The notes beneath the pieces are model-generated. The model was not told the DNA's origin. It did not search any database and saw nothing but the letters and a program-made list of their open reading frames with translations. A DNA stretch of 64,000 nt from the NCBI RefSeq assembly GCF_014656435.1, contig NZ_BNCK01000001.1, positions 124,001 to 188,000 on the forward strand, read 5' to 3'. Positions 46,836-54,641 of the stretch are shown here, in pieces. The DNA comes from Thalassotalea marina. Its GTDB lineage: Bacteria; Pseudomonadota; Gammaproteobacteria; Enterobacterales; Alteromonadaceae. Position numbers and translations under genes: made by a program. The number at the start of each line of letters is the position of its first letter. Position 1 is the stretch's first letter.

Positions 46836-47324
46836 ATGAGTAATGTTAAAACACGCACCCTAGATCGTATTGATTTAACTATTTTAGACACTTTGCAAAA
46901 AGATGGTCGAATTTCGAACAGTGAATTGGCAAAAAAAGTTAATTTAAGTGCTAGCCCTTGTTTAGAACGAGTAAGGAAACTCGAAGCTGACGGTTACATA
47001 GAGCGCTATGGTGCATTTTTAAACGGTAATAAGCTTAACTACGGGCTTAATGCTTTTTTACAAGTAACCCTTGATCGCACTAAAGCGGAAGTGTTTGAGA
47101 ACTTCAAAAGAGAAGTGGTAAAAATCAAAGAAGTAGCAGAATGTCATATGGTGGCCGGTGGTTTTGATTATTTGTTGAAGTTACGTTACCAAAACATGGA
47201 GGCTTATCGAGATTTGCTTGGGGTAATTGTTGAACTGCCTGGTGTATCACAAACACATACCTATGTAGTGATGGAACATGTAAAACGTGACCTTGGTGTG
47301 CCTATTGATGTCAAAGCCAAATAA
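46836..47324 (+). CDS. Lrp/AsnC family regulator, probable proline-responsive activator of putA
   Basis: 162 residues. Helix-turn-helix at about 12-60 (LDRIDLTILDTLQKDGRISN, ELAKKVNLSASPCLERVRKL) followed by the RAM ligand-binding/oligomerisation domain (VAECHMVAGGFDYLLKLRY, LPGVSQTHTYVVMEHVK). Divergent from putA across 138 bases, the arrangement known for PutR/BkdR-type activators that respond to proline or other amino acids. Proline response is inferred from context only. Confidence 0.85.
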   Translation: MSNVKTRTLDRIDLTILDTLQKDGRISNSELAKKVNLSASPCLERVRKLEADGYIERYGAFLNGNKLNYGLNAFLQVTLDRTKAEVFENFKREVVKIKEVAECHMVAGGFDYLLKLRYQNMEAYRDLLGVIVELPGVSQTHTYVVMEHVKRDLGVPIDVKAK

Positions 47325-47370
47325 ATTGGCGCATTTGTAGACCAAGTGACAAAAATCTACGCTCTTCTAC

Positions 47371-47392
47371 ACTGGCGTTTTTAAGCGCCAGT
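47371..47392 (+). terminator. Hairpin after the lrp-type gene
   Basis: ACTGGCG (47371-47377) and CGCCAGT (47386-47392), a 7-bp stem with an 8-base loop, 46 bases after the stop codon. There is no T run after it, so it is only a possible terminator. Confidence 0.4.
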
Positions 47393-47468
47393 CGATATAG
47401 TAAACGCTTCATCAACGAAGGTTGGTGCTATCACTTATTATAATGATAAATAGTCCTAAGAGAATCTT

Positions 47469-49145
47469 ATGAAATTTTTACGTTTAACCTCAGCAAGTCT
47501 TTTGTCGCTTGCCGTGCTTGCTGGTTGTGGTCAGCAAGAAACAAAAACAGCAGAAACTGCTGTTTACCAACCAGAACAAGTTAATGCTGAGCGCATTAAA
47601 GCGCATGTTGAGTTTTTAGCTGATGACACACTGATGGGTCGTGATACTGGCAGTGAAGGCTATCAAATTGCAGCAAACTATGTGATTTCTAATTTCAAGC
47701 AGTTAGGTTTATCACCTCAAGGTGATCACGGTAGTTATCAACAACAAGTTACTTTTCGTCGTACCTTTTTAGAAGAAGGCTCGGCAACGTTAAAAGTTGA
47801 AACAGCAAATGGCCCAGTTGAACTTAAATTTCAGGACGAATTTATTACATCTGGCTCTGCACTTGAAAACGAATCTTTTGTTAAAGCAGAGTTAGTATTT
47901 GTTGGTTATGGAGTGGTAGCGCCAGACTTTGGTTATAACGACTATGCTGACATTGATGTTGATGGCAAAATCGTGGTTGTTTTAACAGGGCGTCCAGATG
48001 ATTTACCATCAGAAGAAGGTGCACATATTGGTTCTGGCAGCGAGAAGATGCGTCATGCCGTAGATAATGGCGCTGTTGGTCTTATTACCCTGCATACACC
48101 AAAACGTGACGAAGTACGTCCTTTTAGTGTTACTGCTAAATATGCAAGTTCACCTCGTATGAGTTGGTTAGGTAAAGATGGCAAGCCTAATGGTACATAT
48201 CCACAAATTAAGGGAAGTGCCTACATCAGTGATAAAGCGGCTGCACCATTGTTTGAAGGTGCTGAGTTATCATTAGAGCAAGTGTTTGCTAAAGACACTA
48301 ATAAAGAAAAAATTAAAGGTTTCCCTTTAAAAACAACGGTTGAAATTGCAAAGAAATCTCGTCATGAAGAGATCACAAGTCCAAACGTTGTGGCAACGTT
48401 AGAAGGTAGTGACCCTGAGCTTAAAAATGAGTATGTTGTTTTCAGCGCGCATTTAGACCATATTGGTGTTAATTCACATCATGGTGACCATGAAGAAGGT
48501 GAAGAAGTTGATAACATCAATAACGGCGCGCTTGATAACGCATCGGGTGTATCAATTTTATTAGAAACAGCACGTTTGTTAACGTCACAACCTGCGCCAA
48601 AACGTTCAGTACTTTTTGTTGTGGTAACAGGTGAAGAAAAAGGCTTGTTAGGCTCGTCTTACTACGCACAAAACCCAACGGTACCTGCAATGCAGATGGT
48701 GGCGAATGTTAACTTAGATATGCCATTAATTTTGTACCCGTTTGCTGATGTAATTGCCTTTGGTTCAACGCATTCTAGTTTAGGCCCAATTGTAGAATCA
48801 GCTGCTAAGAAAATCGATATCAGCTTAAGCCCTGATCCTATGCCAGAACAAGCACTGTTTACACGCAGTGACCACTACAGCTTTGTAAAAGAGGGCATTC
48901 CTTCTGTATTTTTAATGACAGGCTTTAAATCAAAAGATCCAAACATTGACGGTGGCGAAATGTTCCGCGACTTTTTGAAAAATCACTATCATCAACATAG
49001 TGATCAAATTGACCTGCCTATCCGCTGGGATGCAGCGGCAAGTTTTGCAGAAGTTAATATGATGATTGGCCTTGAAATCGCAAACGGCGCAGAACGCCCA
49101 ACGTGGAATAAAGGTGATTTCTTCGGTAAAACATTTGCACAATAA
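47469..49145 (+). CDS. M28 family zinc aminopeptidase lipoprotein
   Basis: 558 residues. The lipobox LAGC (C20) marks an anchored lipoprotein. A PA domain is inserted at about 110-270. The two-zinc M28 site is visible: SAHLDHIG (first His/Asp), LDNASGVS (bridging Asp), TGEEKGLLGS (catalytic Glu pair), NLDMPL and the late histidine in RSDHYSFVKEG. It would trim amino acids from peptides in the periplasm or outside. A strong terminator follows. Confidence 0.9.
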   Translation: MKFLRLTSASLLSLAVLAGCGQQETKTAETAVYQPEQVNAERIKAHVEFLADDTLMGRDTGSEGYQIAANYVISNFKQLGLSPQGDHGSYQQQVTFRRTFLEEGSATLKVETANGPVELKFQDEFITSGSALENESFVKAELVFVGYGVVAPDFGYNDYADIDVDGKIVVVLTGRPDDLPSEEGAHIGSGSEKMRHAVDNGAVGLITLHTPKRDEVRPFSVTAKYASSPRMSWLGKDGKPNGTYPQIKGSAYISDKAAAPLFEGAELSLEQVFAKDTNKEKIKGFPLKTTVEIAKKSRHEEITSPNVVATLEGSDPELKNEYVVFSAHLDHIGVNSHHGDHEEGEEVDNINNGALDNASGVSILLETARLLTSQPAPKRSVLFVVVTGEEKGLLGSSYYAQNPTVPAMQMVANVNLDMPLILYPFADVIAFGSTHSSLGPIVESAAKKIDISLSPDPMPEQALFTRSDHYSFVKEGIPSVFLMTGFKSKDPNIDGGEMFRDFLKNHYHQHSDQIDLPIRWDAAASFAEVNMMIGLEIANGAERPTWNKGDFFGKTFAQ

Positions 49146-49198
49146 GTAGTGTAAACCATACAAACTAAGTAGTTTGATGGTTTTTATTCACTAATTTG

Positions 49199-49222
49199 AA
49201 ACGCGACCTTGTGGTCGCGTTT
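49199..49222 (+). terminator. Rho-independent terminator after the M28 peptidase gene
   Basis: AAACGCGACC (49199-49208), loop TTGT, GGTCGCGTTT (49213-49222): a perfect 10-bp GC-rich stem ending in a run of five T. Confidence 0.92.
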
Positions 49223-49245
49223 TTGTTTGTATAACCTTGGATAGT

Positions 49246-49263
49246 GAATACCCTAGGGTATTC
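49246..49263. promoter_or_regulatory. Perfect 18-bp palindrome upstream of the first HDOD gene
   Basis: GAATACCCTAGGGTATTC is a perfect palindrome ending 34 bases before the HDOD start codon and 23 bases after the previous terminator, so it lies in the promoter/leader. It could be a repressor or activator site; the second HDOD gene at 61869 has no copy. No known regulator assigned. Confidence 0.5.
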
Positions 49264-49297
49264 CCAATAGTATTAATCGACCACAGAGACGTGAACT

Positions 49298-50140
49298 ATG
49301 AATGCACATGAATATGCGTTGCAAGCCAATGGATCTTTTGCTCTACCAGATGCCTGCTTTAAAATTAAATCACTGATGGAAGATGAAAACTCATCCATTG
49401 AAGATTTTGCCAATGTGATCAGTGTTGATCCATCGATGACATCTCGGTTGTTGCAAATTGCCAATAGTGCTATTTACAGTTTTCCTGGCGAGATTAGTAC
49501 CATTTCACGAGCGATAACTATCATAGGCACACAATCCATTTATAACATGATGCTAGTGGATGTGGCTGCGACGGCGTTTAAGCATTTCTCGAATCAGGCT
49601 ATTGATCTAAAACGATTTTGGCGGATGAGTGTTTTTACTGGTTTAGCAGCGAAAAATTTGTCAATAAAGGCAGGGATTCGTGATATCGAACGTTTGTTTG
49701 TTGCTGGCTTATTGCAAGACTTTGGCGAGTTAATTGTGGCAAAAATCAGCCCTGATTTAGCCAAACAGTGTGAACAGTACAGTGCTGAAACGCTACCTTG
49801 GACATTGCAACAAAATACCTTAGGTTTTACCTATACTGATGTGTCGGCAGAATTATTAAAAATTTGGCAAATCCCAGAAAAAATAATTTTGCCTATTCGC
49901 CACTATAACGATGCACACAACATTCAAATTAACAAAGACGTTAAAGTATTGTATTTGGCTTCCAGACTTTCTTTGGTGGATTCTCACCCGGAGCGATTTG
50001 AGTATGACGATACGGTTGATGAGTCAATGTGTAAAAGCTTAGCGATATCTAGTGATGATTTGGCGTTAGCAGCAGATTATGCCAGCCAAGAAGCTGAACA
50101 TATTCTGAGTATTATGGATGCCAAAACATTTTCACGATAG
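49298..50140 (+). CDS. HDOD domain protein
   Basis: 280 residues. The HDOD domain covers about 10-205 (ISVDPSMTSRLLQIANSAIY, ISTISRAITIIGTQSIYNMM, RLFVAGLLQDFGELIVAK). The HD pair is replaced by QD, as usual in HDOD proteins, which act as non-catalytic signalling scaffolds. It is a paralogue of the protein encoded at 61869: same length, same start layout (Y at the sixth position, KI or IR before the first acidic segment) and the shared LPW-LQ--T-GFT block. The accessory island begins just after its stop codon. Confidence 0.85.
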   Translation: MNAHEYALQANGSFALPDACFKIKSLMEDENSSIEDFANVISVDPSMTSRLLQIANSAIYSFPGEISTISRAITIIGTQSIYNMMLVDVAATAFKHFSNQAIDLKRFWRMSVFTGLAAKNLSIKAGIRDIERLFVAGLLQDFGELIVAKISPDLAKQCEQYSAETLPWTLQQNTLGFTYTDVSAELLKIWQIPEKIILPIRHYNDAHNIQINKDVKVLYLASRLSLVDSHPERFEYDDTVDESMCKSLAISSDDLALAADYASQEAEHILSIMDAKTFSR

Positions 50141-50191
50141 CACTTTGAGCAAGAGTAAATTCCAATATATAGCCTTATTAAACTTCACAAC

Positions 50192-50716
50192 GTGATCAAT
50201 GAGCATGGTCAGGTTTATAGAAAATGGACTATTCCAGCAGCTTACACTAGGAACAATGTTGAACGTGTTATAGAAGCACCTGAAATTTATTGTCAGGCAT
50301 TAGAAAAGTATCTTGAATGGTACGTCAAACAACCAATACCTGATGAATACAGGCACAACCGAAATACGCATCTAGGCATTAACGAAGAAGCACCAGTGTT
50401 ATTAAATGATAGGCTTTATAAATTTGCAATGAGTGAACGCAAAGTTAAAGACGGTATTAATAAGCAGCCTACCAATTTAAGAACAAAAGTTAATAAACTT
50501 TTAGCTAAGGCTAGTTTAGATTGGACTACACCTAAAACGTTCTATGACAGCCTCATTGTTAATCTGGCGCGTAATAATGCAGATATAGGACAAATAGTCG
50601 ATGCGTTTGGCTTGAGTTCTCGACAAGTTGTTTTAGATAAAGTAAACGGAAGTCTACTTGGATTAAGTGACGCTATTAACCAAGTGTATTCAAGAATCAA
50701 AGTCACAGGACACTAA
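50192..50716 (+). pseudogene. 5'-truncated, degenerate tyrosine-recombinase-like protein
   Basis: 174 residues from GTG 50192; the frame is open back to 50159, where protein-like sequence begins right at the inverted junction motif. The layout resembles the C-terminal half of a phage-type integrase: NEHGQVYRKWTIPAAYTRNN like the catalytic-domain hairpin, then TPKTFYDSLIVNLARNNADI followed by IVDAFGLSS in the place of the usual HxLR...G-H block. The N-terminal half with the first catalytic arginine is missing, and the expected HxxR and tyrosine are absent. It may be a decayed integrase or a non-catalytic derivative. Assignment is from pattern only. Confidence 0.55.
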
Positions 50717-50722
50717 ATTAAT

Positions 50723-51115
50723 ATGGAAGAATTGAAAGTACTACAACCCTATTTATGGAGTTTTGCCTGTCTATTATTTGGTTATCTTTTGGGTAACAGG
50801 TTCGCTTTAAATAGAGATAAGCGCAAGGAATACAATGACGCGGTAATACCTTTAAGGGAACGTCTGATTACTAGTGCATTTGTTAATAAAAACATTATTG
50901 ATAATTTAAAAATTAAATTAGGTGATAAAGCTAACAAAATAGTAGGTGCATACGAAAACGAATATTTGCCAGCATGGAAATTGCGTACAGATAATGGTGG
51001 ATATGATGATAGAGGAAACGTGCAACCTCCAATTGACGAAAACGTTATTAACGGCAACATTGAAAAGCAAAAACAAGCTAAAGAAAACCTCCTTAACTTA
51101 TGTAAGTTAAGGTGA
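50723..51115 (+). CDS. Unknown protein with one N-terminal membrane helix
   Basis: 130 residues starting six bases after the recombinase-like stop. A membrane helix (about 10-28, WSFACLLFGYLLGNRF) is followed by a charged, probably helical region and a ~35-residue asparagine-rich stretch. No family recognised. Close spacing suggests co-transcription with the previous frame. The upstream sequence AATATGGAA resembles a shortened junction motif. Confidence 0.6.
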   Translation: MEELKVLQPYLWSFACLLFGYLLGNRFALNRDKRKEYNDAVIPLRERLITSAFVNKNIIDNLKIKLGDKANKIVGAYENEYLPAWKLRTDNGGYDDRGNVQPPIDENVINGNIEKQKQAKENLLNLCKLR

Positions 51116-51152
51116 TTTTTGAAAACATCGAATTTAAGTCGCAAGGTATAAA

Positions 51153-51362
51153 ATGACACACAGCAAAACCAAAACAAGCCTATATAGGCGGGGTTATGTT
51201 ACTTGGCTCATTAGTACAGGGGTTAACACTGTACCTGCAATTAAAGAAGCCACAGGTATGCCACGAAGAACTGCACAAGATACTTTAGCCGCAATACCAG
51301 AGCGTCTATTGTCCTTGAAAACAAAGGTGGTTAATACGCAGTTGTTGAATGGGGAATGCTAA
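51153..51362 (+). CDS. Small helix-turn-helix protein (DUF977-like)
   Basis: 69 residues. RRGYVTWLISTGVNTVPAIK followed by EATGMPRRTAQDTLAAIP is a winged helix-turn-helix of the DUF977 kind, found on mobile elements of Vibrio, Pseudoalteromonas and relatives. A DNA-binding regulator of the element is the likely role. SD-like AAGG precedes the ATG by about seven bases. Confidence 0.7.
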   Translation: MTHSKTKTSLYRRGYVTWLISTGVNTVPAIKEATGMPRRTAQDTLAAIPERLLSLKTKVVNTQLLNGEC

Positions 51363-51446
51363 ATAAAATTGGTTAAAAAACAACCGGTGGTACGTCAAAG
51401 CCGTGCTTTTATATCCCTAGATTAAATGAATATTGGATTACAAACT

Positions 51447-51659
51447 ATGGCTTTAAGTGAAAAGAGATTGACTGCTAGACATTCTGCTTTAACAGATGCA
51501 GCGGCAATGATTGCAAGTCATGATGCTGGTACTTTGGAGAGTGATCCTGAGTTTTATAAGATGTTAATGGAAGAACGCAGAAAAGTAGCTGTTTTTCTCG
51601 AAAATAAAGCTAAAAAGCTTGTTGGAAATCGAAAGCTTTTAGACTTTGAATGCGATTAA
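51447..51659 (+). CDS. Small soluble protein of unknown function
   Basis: 70 residues from ATG 51447. An ATG at 51426 is in frame but the junction motif (51433-51439) would then be coding. Predicted almost wholly helical, with alanine-rich and charged helices (SALTDAAAMIASHDAG, MLMEERRKVAVFLENKAKK). No family recognised. Confidence 0.55.
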   Translation: MALSEKRLTARHSALTDAAAMIASHDAGTLESDPEFYKMLMEERRKVAVFLENKAKKLVGNRKLLDFECD

Positions 51660-51692
51660 TTAATCATATTGGAATGCAAGGAAATAACTTGA

Positions 51693-52148
51693 ATGCGACT
51701 TTCCCATAAAAAAAAACTAAGCAATAAAAATTCCTATTTTGAACGGAGATTTAAGTTCAAAAATTGTCATTTACTTATTTTTAAGTCTGACGGGAGTACT
51801 GAATATAAATTTGTTAATTTTGAACTCAAATCACATCGAGTCAATATAAATGAGAAAGTTGAGGAAGTTGTTTGCGCCTCAGAAATTTCACCAGATTTAA
51901 TTATAGCTGCTTTGTCGGCTGCAACTGGTCTGGGCAGTTTTGTATATGCAAAACGTTCTTTTGATAAATCAGAAAGATGTAAATTTAGAAGCCCGACACG
52001 CAAAACACTCTGTAATAGTTTAATAGTTCACCATGAGGTGGTCCAAGTTGATGAAAAGTCATGCTTGATTAGAGTTTGTAAAAAAAACCATAAGACTATA
52101 TCTAAAATTTCCAACTCAAAAATAGAGCAACAAGTTAAAATCAAATGA
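51693..52148 (+). CDS. Unknown basic protein with a single hydrophobic segment
   Basis: 151 residues, start supported by AAGGAA upstream. Lysine-rich N-terminus, then strand-like sequence (CHLLIFKSDGSTEYKFVNFE), a hydrophobic stretch at about 68-90 (LIIAALSAATGLGSFVYAK) and a basic tail with four cysteines. No family recognised. Preceded by a TTGGAAT motif nine bases after the previous stop. Confidence 0.5.
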   Translation: MRLSHKKKLSNKNSYFERRFKFKNCHLLIFKSDGSTEYKFVNFELKSHRVNINEKVEEVVCASEISPDLIIAALSAATGLGSFVYAKRSFDKSERCKFRSPTRKTLCNSLIVHHEVVQVDEKSCLIRVCKKNHKTISKISNSKIEQQVKIK

Positions 52149-52241
52149 TATTTAGTATAAAAATATATGGCGTTGGAATACAGAAGTTTTTGAAAAACGA
52201 AATGGTGACAAAGACCATTGCAGCAAAGGAAAGAGGTTAAA

Positions 52242-52958
52242 ATGTTGATTGCAAAAATAGAAAAAATACTCGAAAAGGTTAACTCCAGTCAAATCGCTAT
52301 TTTTGCAGTTCTTTTCATTACATTTGTTACGGGAGTAATAGCGGTTAAGAATGAATATTACTCTGACTCAAATTGGTTTGAAGGCACCTGGCAACTAGAT
52401 CCGAACAGGTCATATCAAAGCATCAATGATGAGCTCAAAACGCAAATTAGTGAAATGGAACTTAAACGAGAATATCTTGAACCTTTCTTTGAAGGGCATC
52501 CTGAATCCTCTAAATTGGTAAAAGGGCTATTAGTCTATAAAGGTAACGCTCAAAAAAGGTGGGAACTCTTTTTTGATAATATTTCGTTAACAGTAAATTT
52601 CGGAAATAGTTACGGTTTTTTTGAGACCAATTTACCACCAATAGAGAGGACAACTGTTAACTCGTCTATCCACTCGCTTTCCTATCGAAATAAAATGTTC
52701 GATTTTGATATTGAACGCATTGTTCGGAATAATAATGAAGAATTGATCTTAAAACCCTTACGCCAAAGACAGATTAAGACAGTCAATTCGGATGGTAAAT
52801 TAATAGAGCAAGAGAGAGCTTTTCAAAACTCGATCGCCTTTAAAAGCGGGGAATATTTAATAATCGACATGCCGCTTTTCAGTTTTTCCGAGGTAAGAGG
52901 CACAAATGCGAGCAATAAGGTAATAAGAGGGGCGCTTTATTTTCGTAAAATTGAGTGA
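52242..52958 (+). CDS. Unknown protein with an N-terminal membrane anchor
   Basis: 238 residues from ATG 52242, with GAGG six bases upstream; a TTG at 52218 lacks this support. A membrane helix at about 20-38 (IAIFAVLFITFVTGVIA) anchors a ~195-residue extracytoplasmic domain rich in beta-strand pattern (WFEGTWQLDPNRSYQSI, then a lipocalin-like alternation, ending VIRGALYFRKIE). The opening WFEGTW and closing strand suggest a small barrel such as those in lipocalin-like proteins, but no family was recognised. A TTGGAAT motif follows its stop with no gap. Confidence 0.6.
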   Translation: MLIAKIEKILEKVNSSQIAIFAVLFITFVTGVIAVKNEYYSDSNWFEGTWQLDPNRSYQSINDELKTQISEMELKREYLEPFFEGHPESSKLVKGLLVYKGNAQKRWELFFDNISLTVNFGNSYGFFETNLPPIERTTVNSSIHSLSYRNKMFDFDIERIVRNNNEELILKPLRQRQIKTVNSDGKLIEQERAFQNSIAFKSGEYLIIDMPLFSFSEVRGTNASNKVIRGALYFRKIE

Positions 52959-53025
52959 TTGGAATGCACAAAATTAAAAAATTTCGCGACATTTGCTGCA
53001 ACATTTAAAGGGCATTAATTTATAA

Positions 53026-53607
53026 ATGGAAAATCAATCGAATAGGTTTTACATCATTCTTTGCATCATGCTTGTACTTTCTGGCTATCTCATTGCTCAA
53101 ATGACAAATATTGGGGAAGCGTGGAATAAGAATTTTGACGTTAGCGACTATCTAACACTTTTAGTTGCTGCTATAACCTTCTGTTTTGCCTACCTAGGAG
53201 TAAAGCATAACAGCGATCAACGCACTCTTTCTGTAATGCCTTATGTAGAAAAAACAAGTATGGGTGATCAAATACAGGGTAAATGTGGATTACTTATAAA
53301 GAATTATGGAATGGCTCCTGCCATTAATATGAAACACACGATGTCACTTGATGGCAAGCCGTGCAACCTAATAACTTTTGATGAAATGCACAGAGAAATA
53401 TTTAACGAGGACGTAGATATTCATACACATAGAGCTTGAATTGTAGCGTTATCTCCTAATGAGTCAGGGTACTTAATAGAGTTTTCGGTATCTAGTAGGA
53501 ATGAAAGTAAATACATCAAAGCAAAAGGCTTTTTACAACGTATTACCATTATTACGGAATATGAGTCTATTTTAGGCCAAAAATTTACTAAAGAGTTTAA
53601 ATATTAA
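53026..53607 (+). pseudogene. Unknown membrane protein interrupted by an in-frame TGA
   Basis: Reading from ATG 53026 stops at TGA 53437-53439 after 137 codons. The same frame then stays open for 55 more codons to TAA 53605-53607, and that part reads like normal protein (SPNESGYLIEFSVSSRNES, then AKGFLQRITIITEY). The whole would be 193 codons. Two membrane helices near 8-25 and 41-62 precede a soluble C-terminal domain. A nonsense mutation is the simplest explanation; a sequencing error or leaky stop cannot be excluded. No selenocysteine hairpin is evident after the TGA. Confidence 0.65.
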
Positions 53608-53622
53608 TATTGGAATAACGTT

Positions 53623-53892
53623 ATGTGGGCGATTATTAGTACAAGTAAGAACTTAAAATTTTTTGATCTAAAAGGCACTACAGCAAAAGAAATAGAAGGT
53701 CTCAGCTATTTTGTAAAGCACAAAGGGCATGTACCAGAAATTCTGTTTGAACATAATTTTGCTGTAACAACGCTAATTGAACACGGAGTGCCTTTATTTA
53801 TCAATAAAGCCGATGCAAAAAGCGAGGCAGTGGCTTTGAATTTAACGGGGTTTAAGTACTTAAAATTAACCCCTACTATCATTAAGTTTTAG
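53623..53892 (+). CDS. Small soluble protein of unknown function
   Basis: 89 residues, no membrane helix, mixed helix/strand (MWAIISTSKNLKFFDLKG, then SYFVKHKGHVPEILFEHNF). The junction motif at 53610-53616 ends six bases before the ATG, and its GGA may double as the ribosome-binding site. No family recognised. Confidence 0.55.
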   Translation: MWAIISTSKNLKFFDLKGTTAKEIEGLSYFVKHKGHVPEILFEHNFAVTTLIEHGVPLFINKADAKSEAVALNLTGFKYLKLTPTIIKF

Positions 53893-53916
53893 TGATTGGA
53901 AAAAAGGGCTCAGTGG

Positions 53917-54312
53917 GTGGCAGTAGATAAAAGAATCAAAAAGCATGGGTTTAGTTTTATAGAAGCAACTGGACTAATGGTAGGATTAGTAATTCTTTGG
54001 TTTGTTTCTTTTTTGTTTTTTGTTTGCTTGTATCTTTCACACTCTATGTTTTCAACGGAGTCTGGCTCTTCATTATTTCAAAGAGCCGGTGGGTTGGTTG
54101 TTGTGCTAGCGGTATTTATTGAGTACGGAGTATTGAATTTGATTAACCGCTGGCTTGATAAGAACAACAATTGTGCTTCAGGTAAGACGTACCGAAAAGT
54201 ATCTTTTGTAATGCATGCAAGATTGTCATGTAAGATGGCAATTTTTATTACAGTGATTGCTGGAACTATTATATGGGCATATGGCGATCTTGTTTATTTA
54301 AAGTATTTTTAA
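53917..54312 (+). CDS. Unknown small membrane protein
   Basis: 131 residues from GTG 53917, placed about eight bases after AAAAAGGG; the TTG at 53896 would begin inside the junction motif. Three membrane helices (about 18-42, 58-77, 105-125) with a cytoplasmic basic loop RWLDKNNNCASGKTYRK between the second and third. No family recognised. Last gene of the island. Confidence 0.55.
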   Translation: MAVDKRIKKHGFSFIEATGLMVGLVILWFVSFLFFVCLYLSHSMFSTESGSSLFQRAGGLVVVLAVFIEYGVLNLINRWLDKNNNCASGKTYRKVSFVMHARLSCKMAIFITVIAGTIIWAYGDLVYLKYF

Positions 54313-54346
54313 TCTTGGAAAACGGGAGTATGTAACTTTGTTACTC

Positions 54347-54375
54347 AAAATAAGCTCCATTTTGGAGCTTATTTT
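54347..54375 (+). terminator. Rho-independent terminator after the accessory island
   Basis: AAAATAAGCTCC (54347-54358) and GGAGCTTATTTT (54364-54375) form a perfect 12-bp stem with a 5-base loop and a T-rich end. It may be the original terminator of the HDOD gene at 49298, displaced by the island. Confidence 0.85.
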
Positions 54376-54641
54376 CGTTTCAGTATGACATTTTATTTTC
54401 CTACTTAGACTTTTTCTGTCCAATATTAGTATTTGCAGAATCAGTTAGTATGAATCTTCATTGCCCTCCTACAGTAATAATGTTTATAGCTTGGTAGTGA
54501 CAAATAGAAGACTTTTGCATAAATCCTTGATAGCATCGGTCAACTAAAAAAACTGAATGTGTGCCCAATGGGTACAGCGCAAGCATTTAGTATATTCAAT
54601 TAACATTCGTGCCTAAAAAAATATTATAACGAAGGACATTT
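54376..54641. other. Gene-free leader region before the sodium symporter gene
   Basis: With the preceding terminator this leaves about 330 bases without a gene. I see no convincing repeat, RNA fold or short reading frame in it; it should contain the symporter promoter. A GAAGGA ribosome-binding site precedes the ATG at 54642. Confidence 0.45.

Larger units (their letters stand above)
50159..54321. repeat. Junction motif repeated through the accessory island
   Basis: A short motif, consensus ATTGGAAT, recurs at gene junctions. TTGGAAT is at 51669-51675, 52173-52179, 52959-52965 and 53610-53616; variant TTGGATT at 51433-51439; variant TTGGAAA at 53896-53902 and 54315-54321. An inverted copy (ATTCCAATAT) stands at 50159-50168, the island's left edge. 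Five of the seven direct copies lie 0-9 bases after a stop codon. The flanking bases are also partly shared: TATTGGA in three, TGATTGGAA in two. No long palindrome accompanies them, unlike integron attC. Confidence 0.6.

Noticed and set aside
50192-50716. An active site-specific integrase
   Set aside because: The first half of the protein and the expected arginine, histidine and tyrosine residues are not present, so activity is unlikely.
53437-53439. TGA as a selenocysteine codon
   Set aside because: No hairpin of the bacterial SECIS kind is evident just downstream and the protein resembles no selenoprotein.
50141-54375. The island as an integron cassette array
   Set aside because: Most gene junctions are only a few bases to a few tens of bases long, too short for attC sites, and I could not find paired RYYYAAC/GTTRRRY core sites or long imperfect palindromes.
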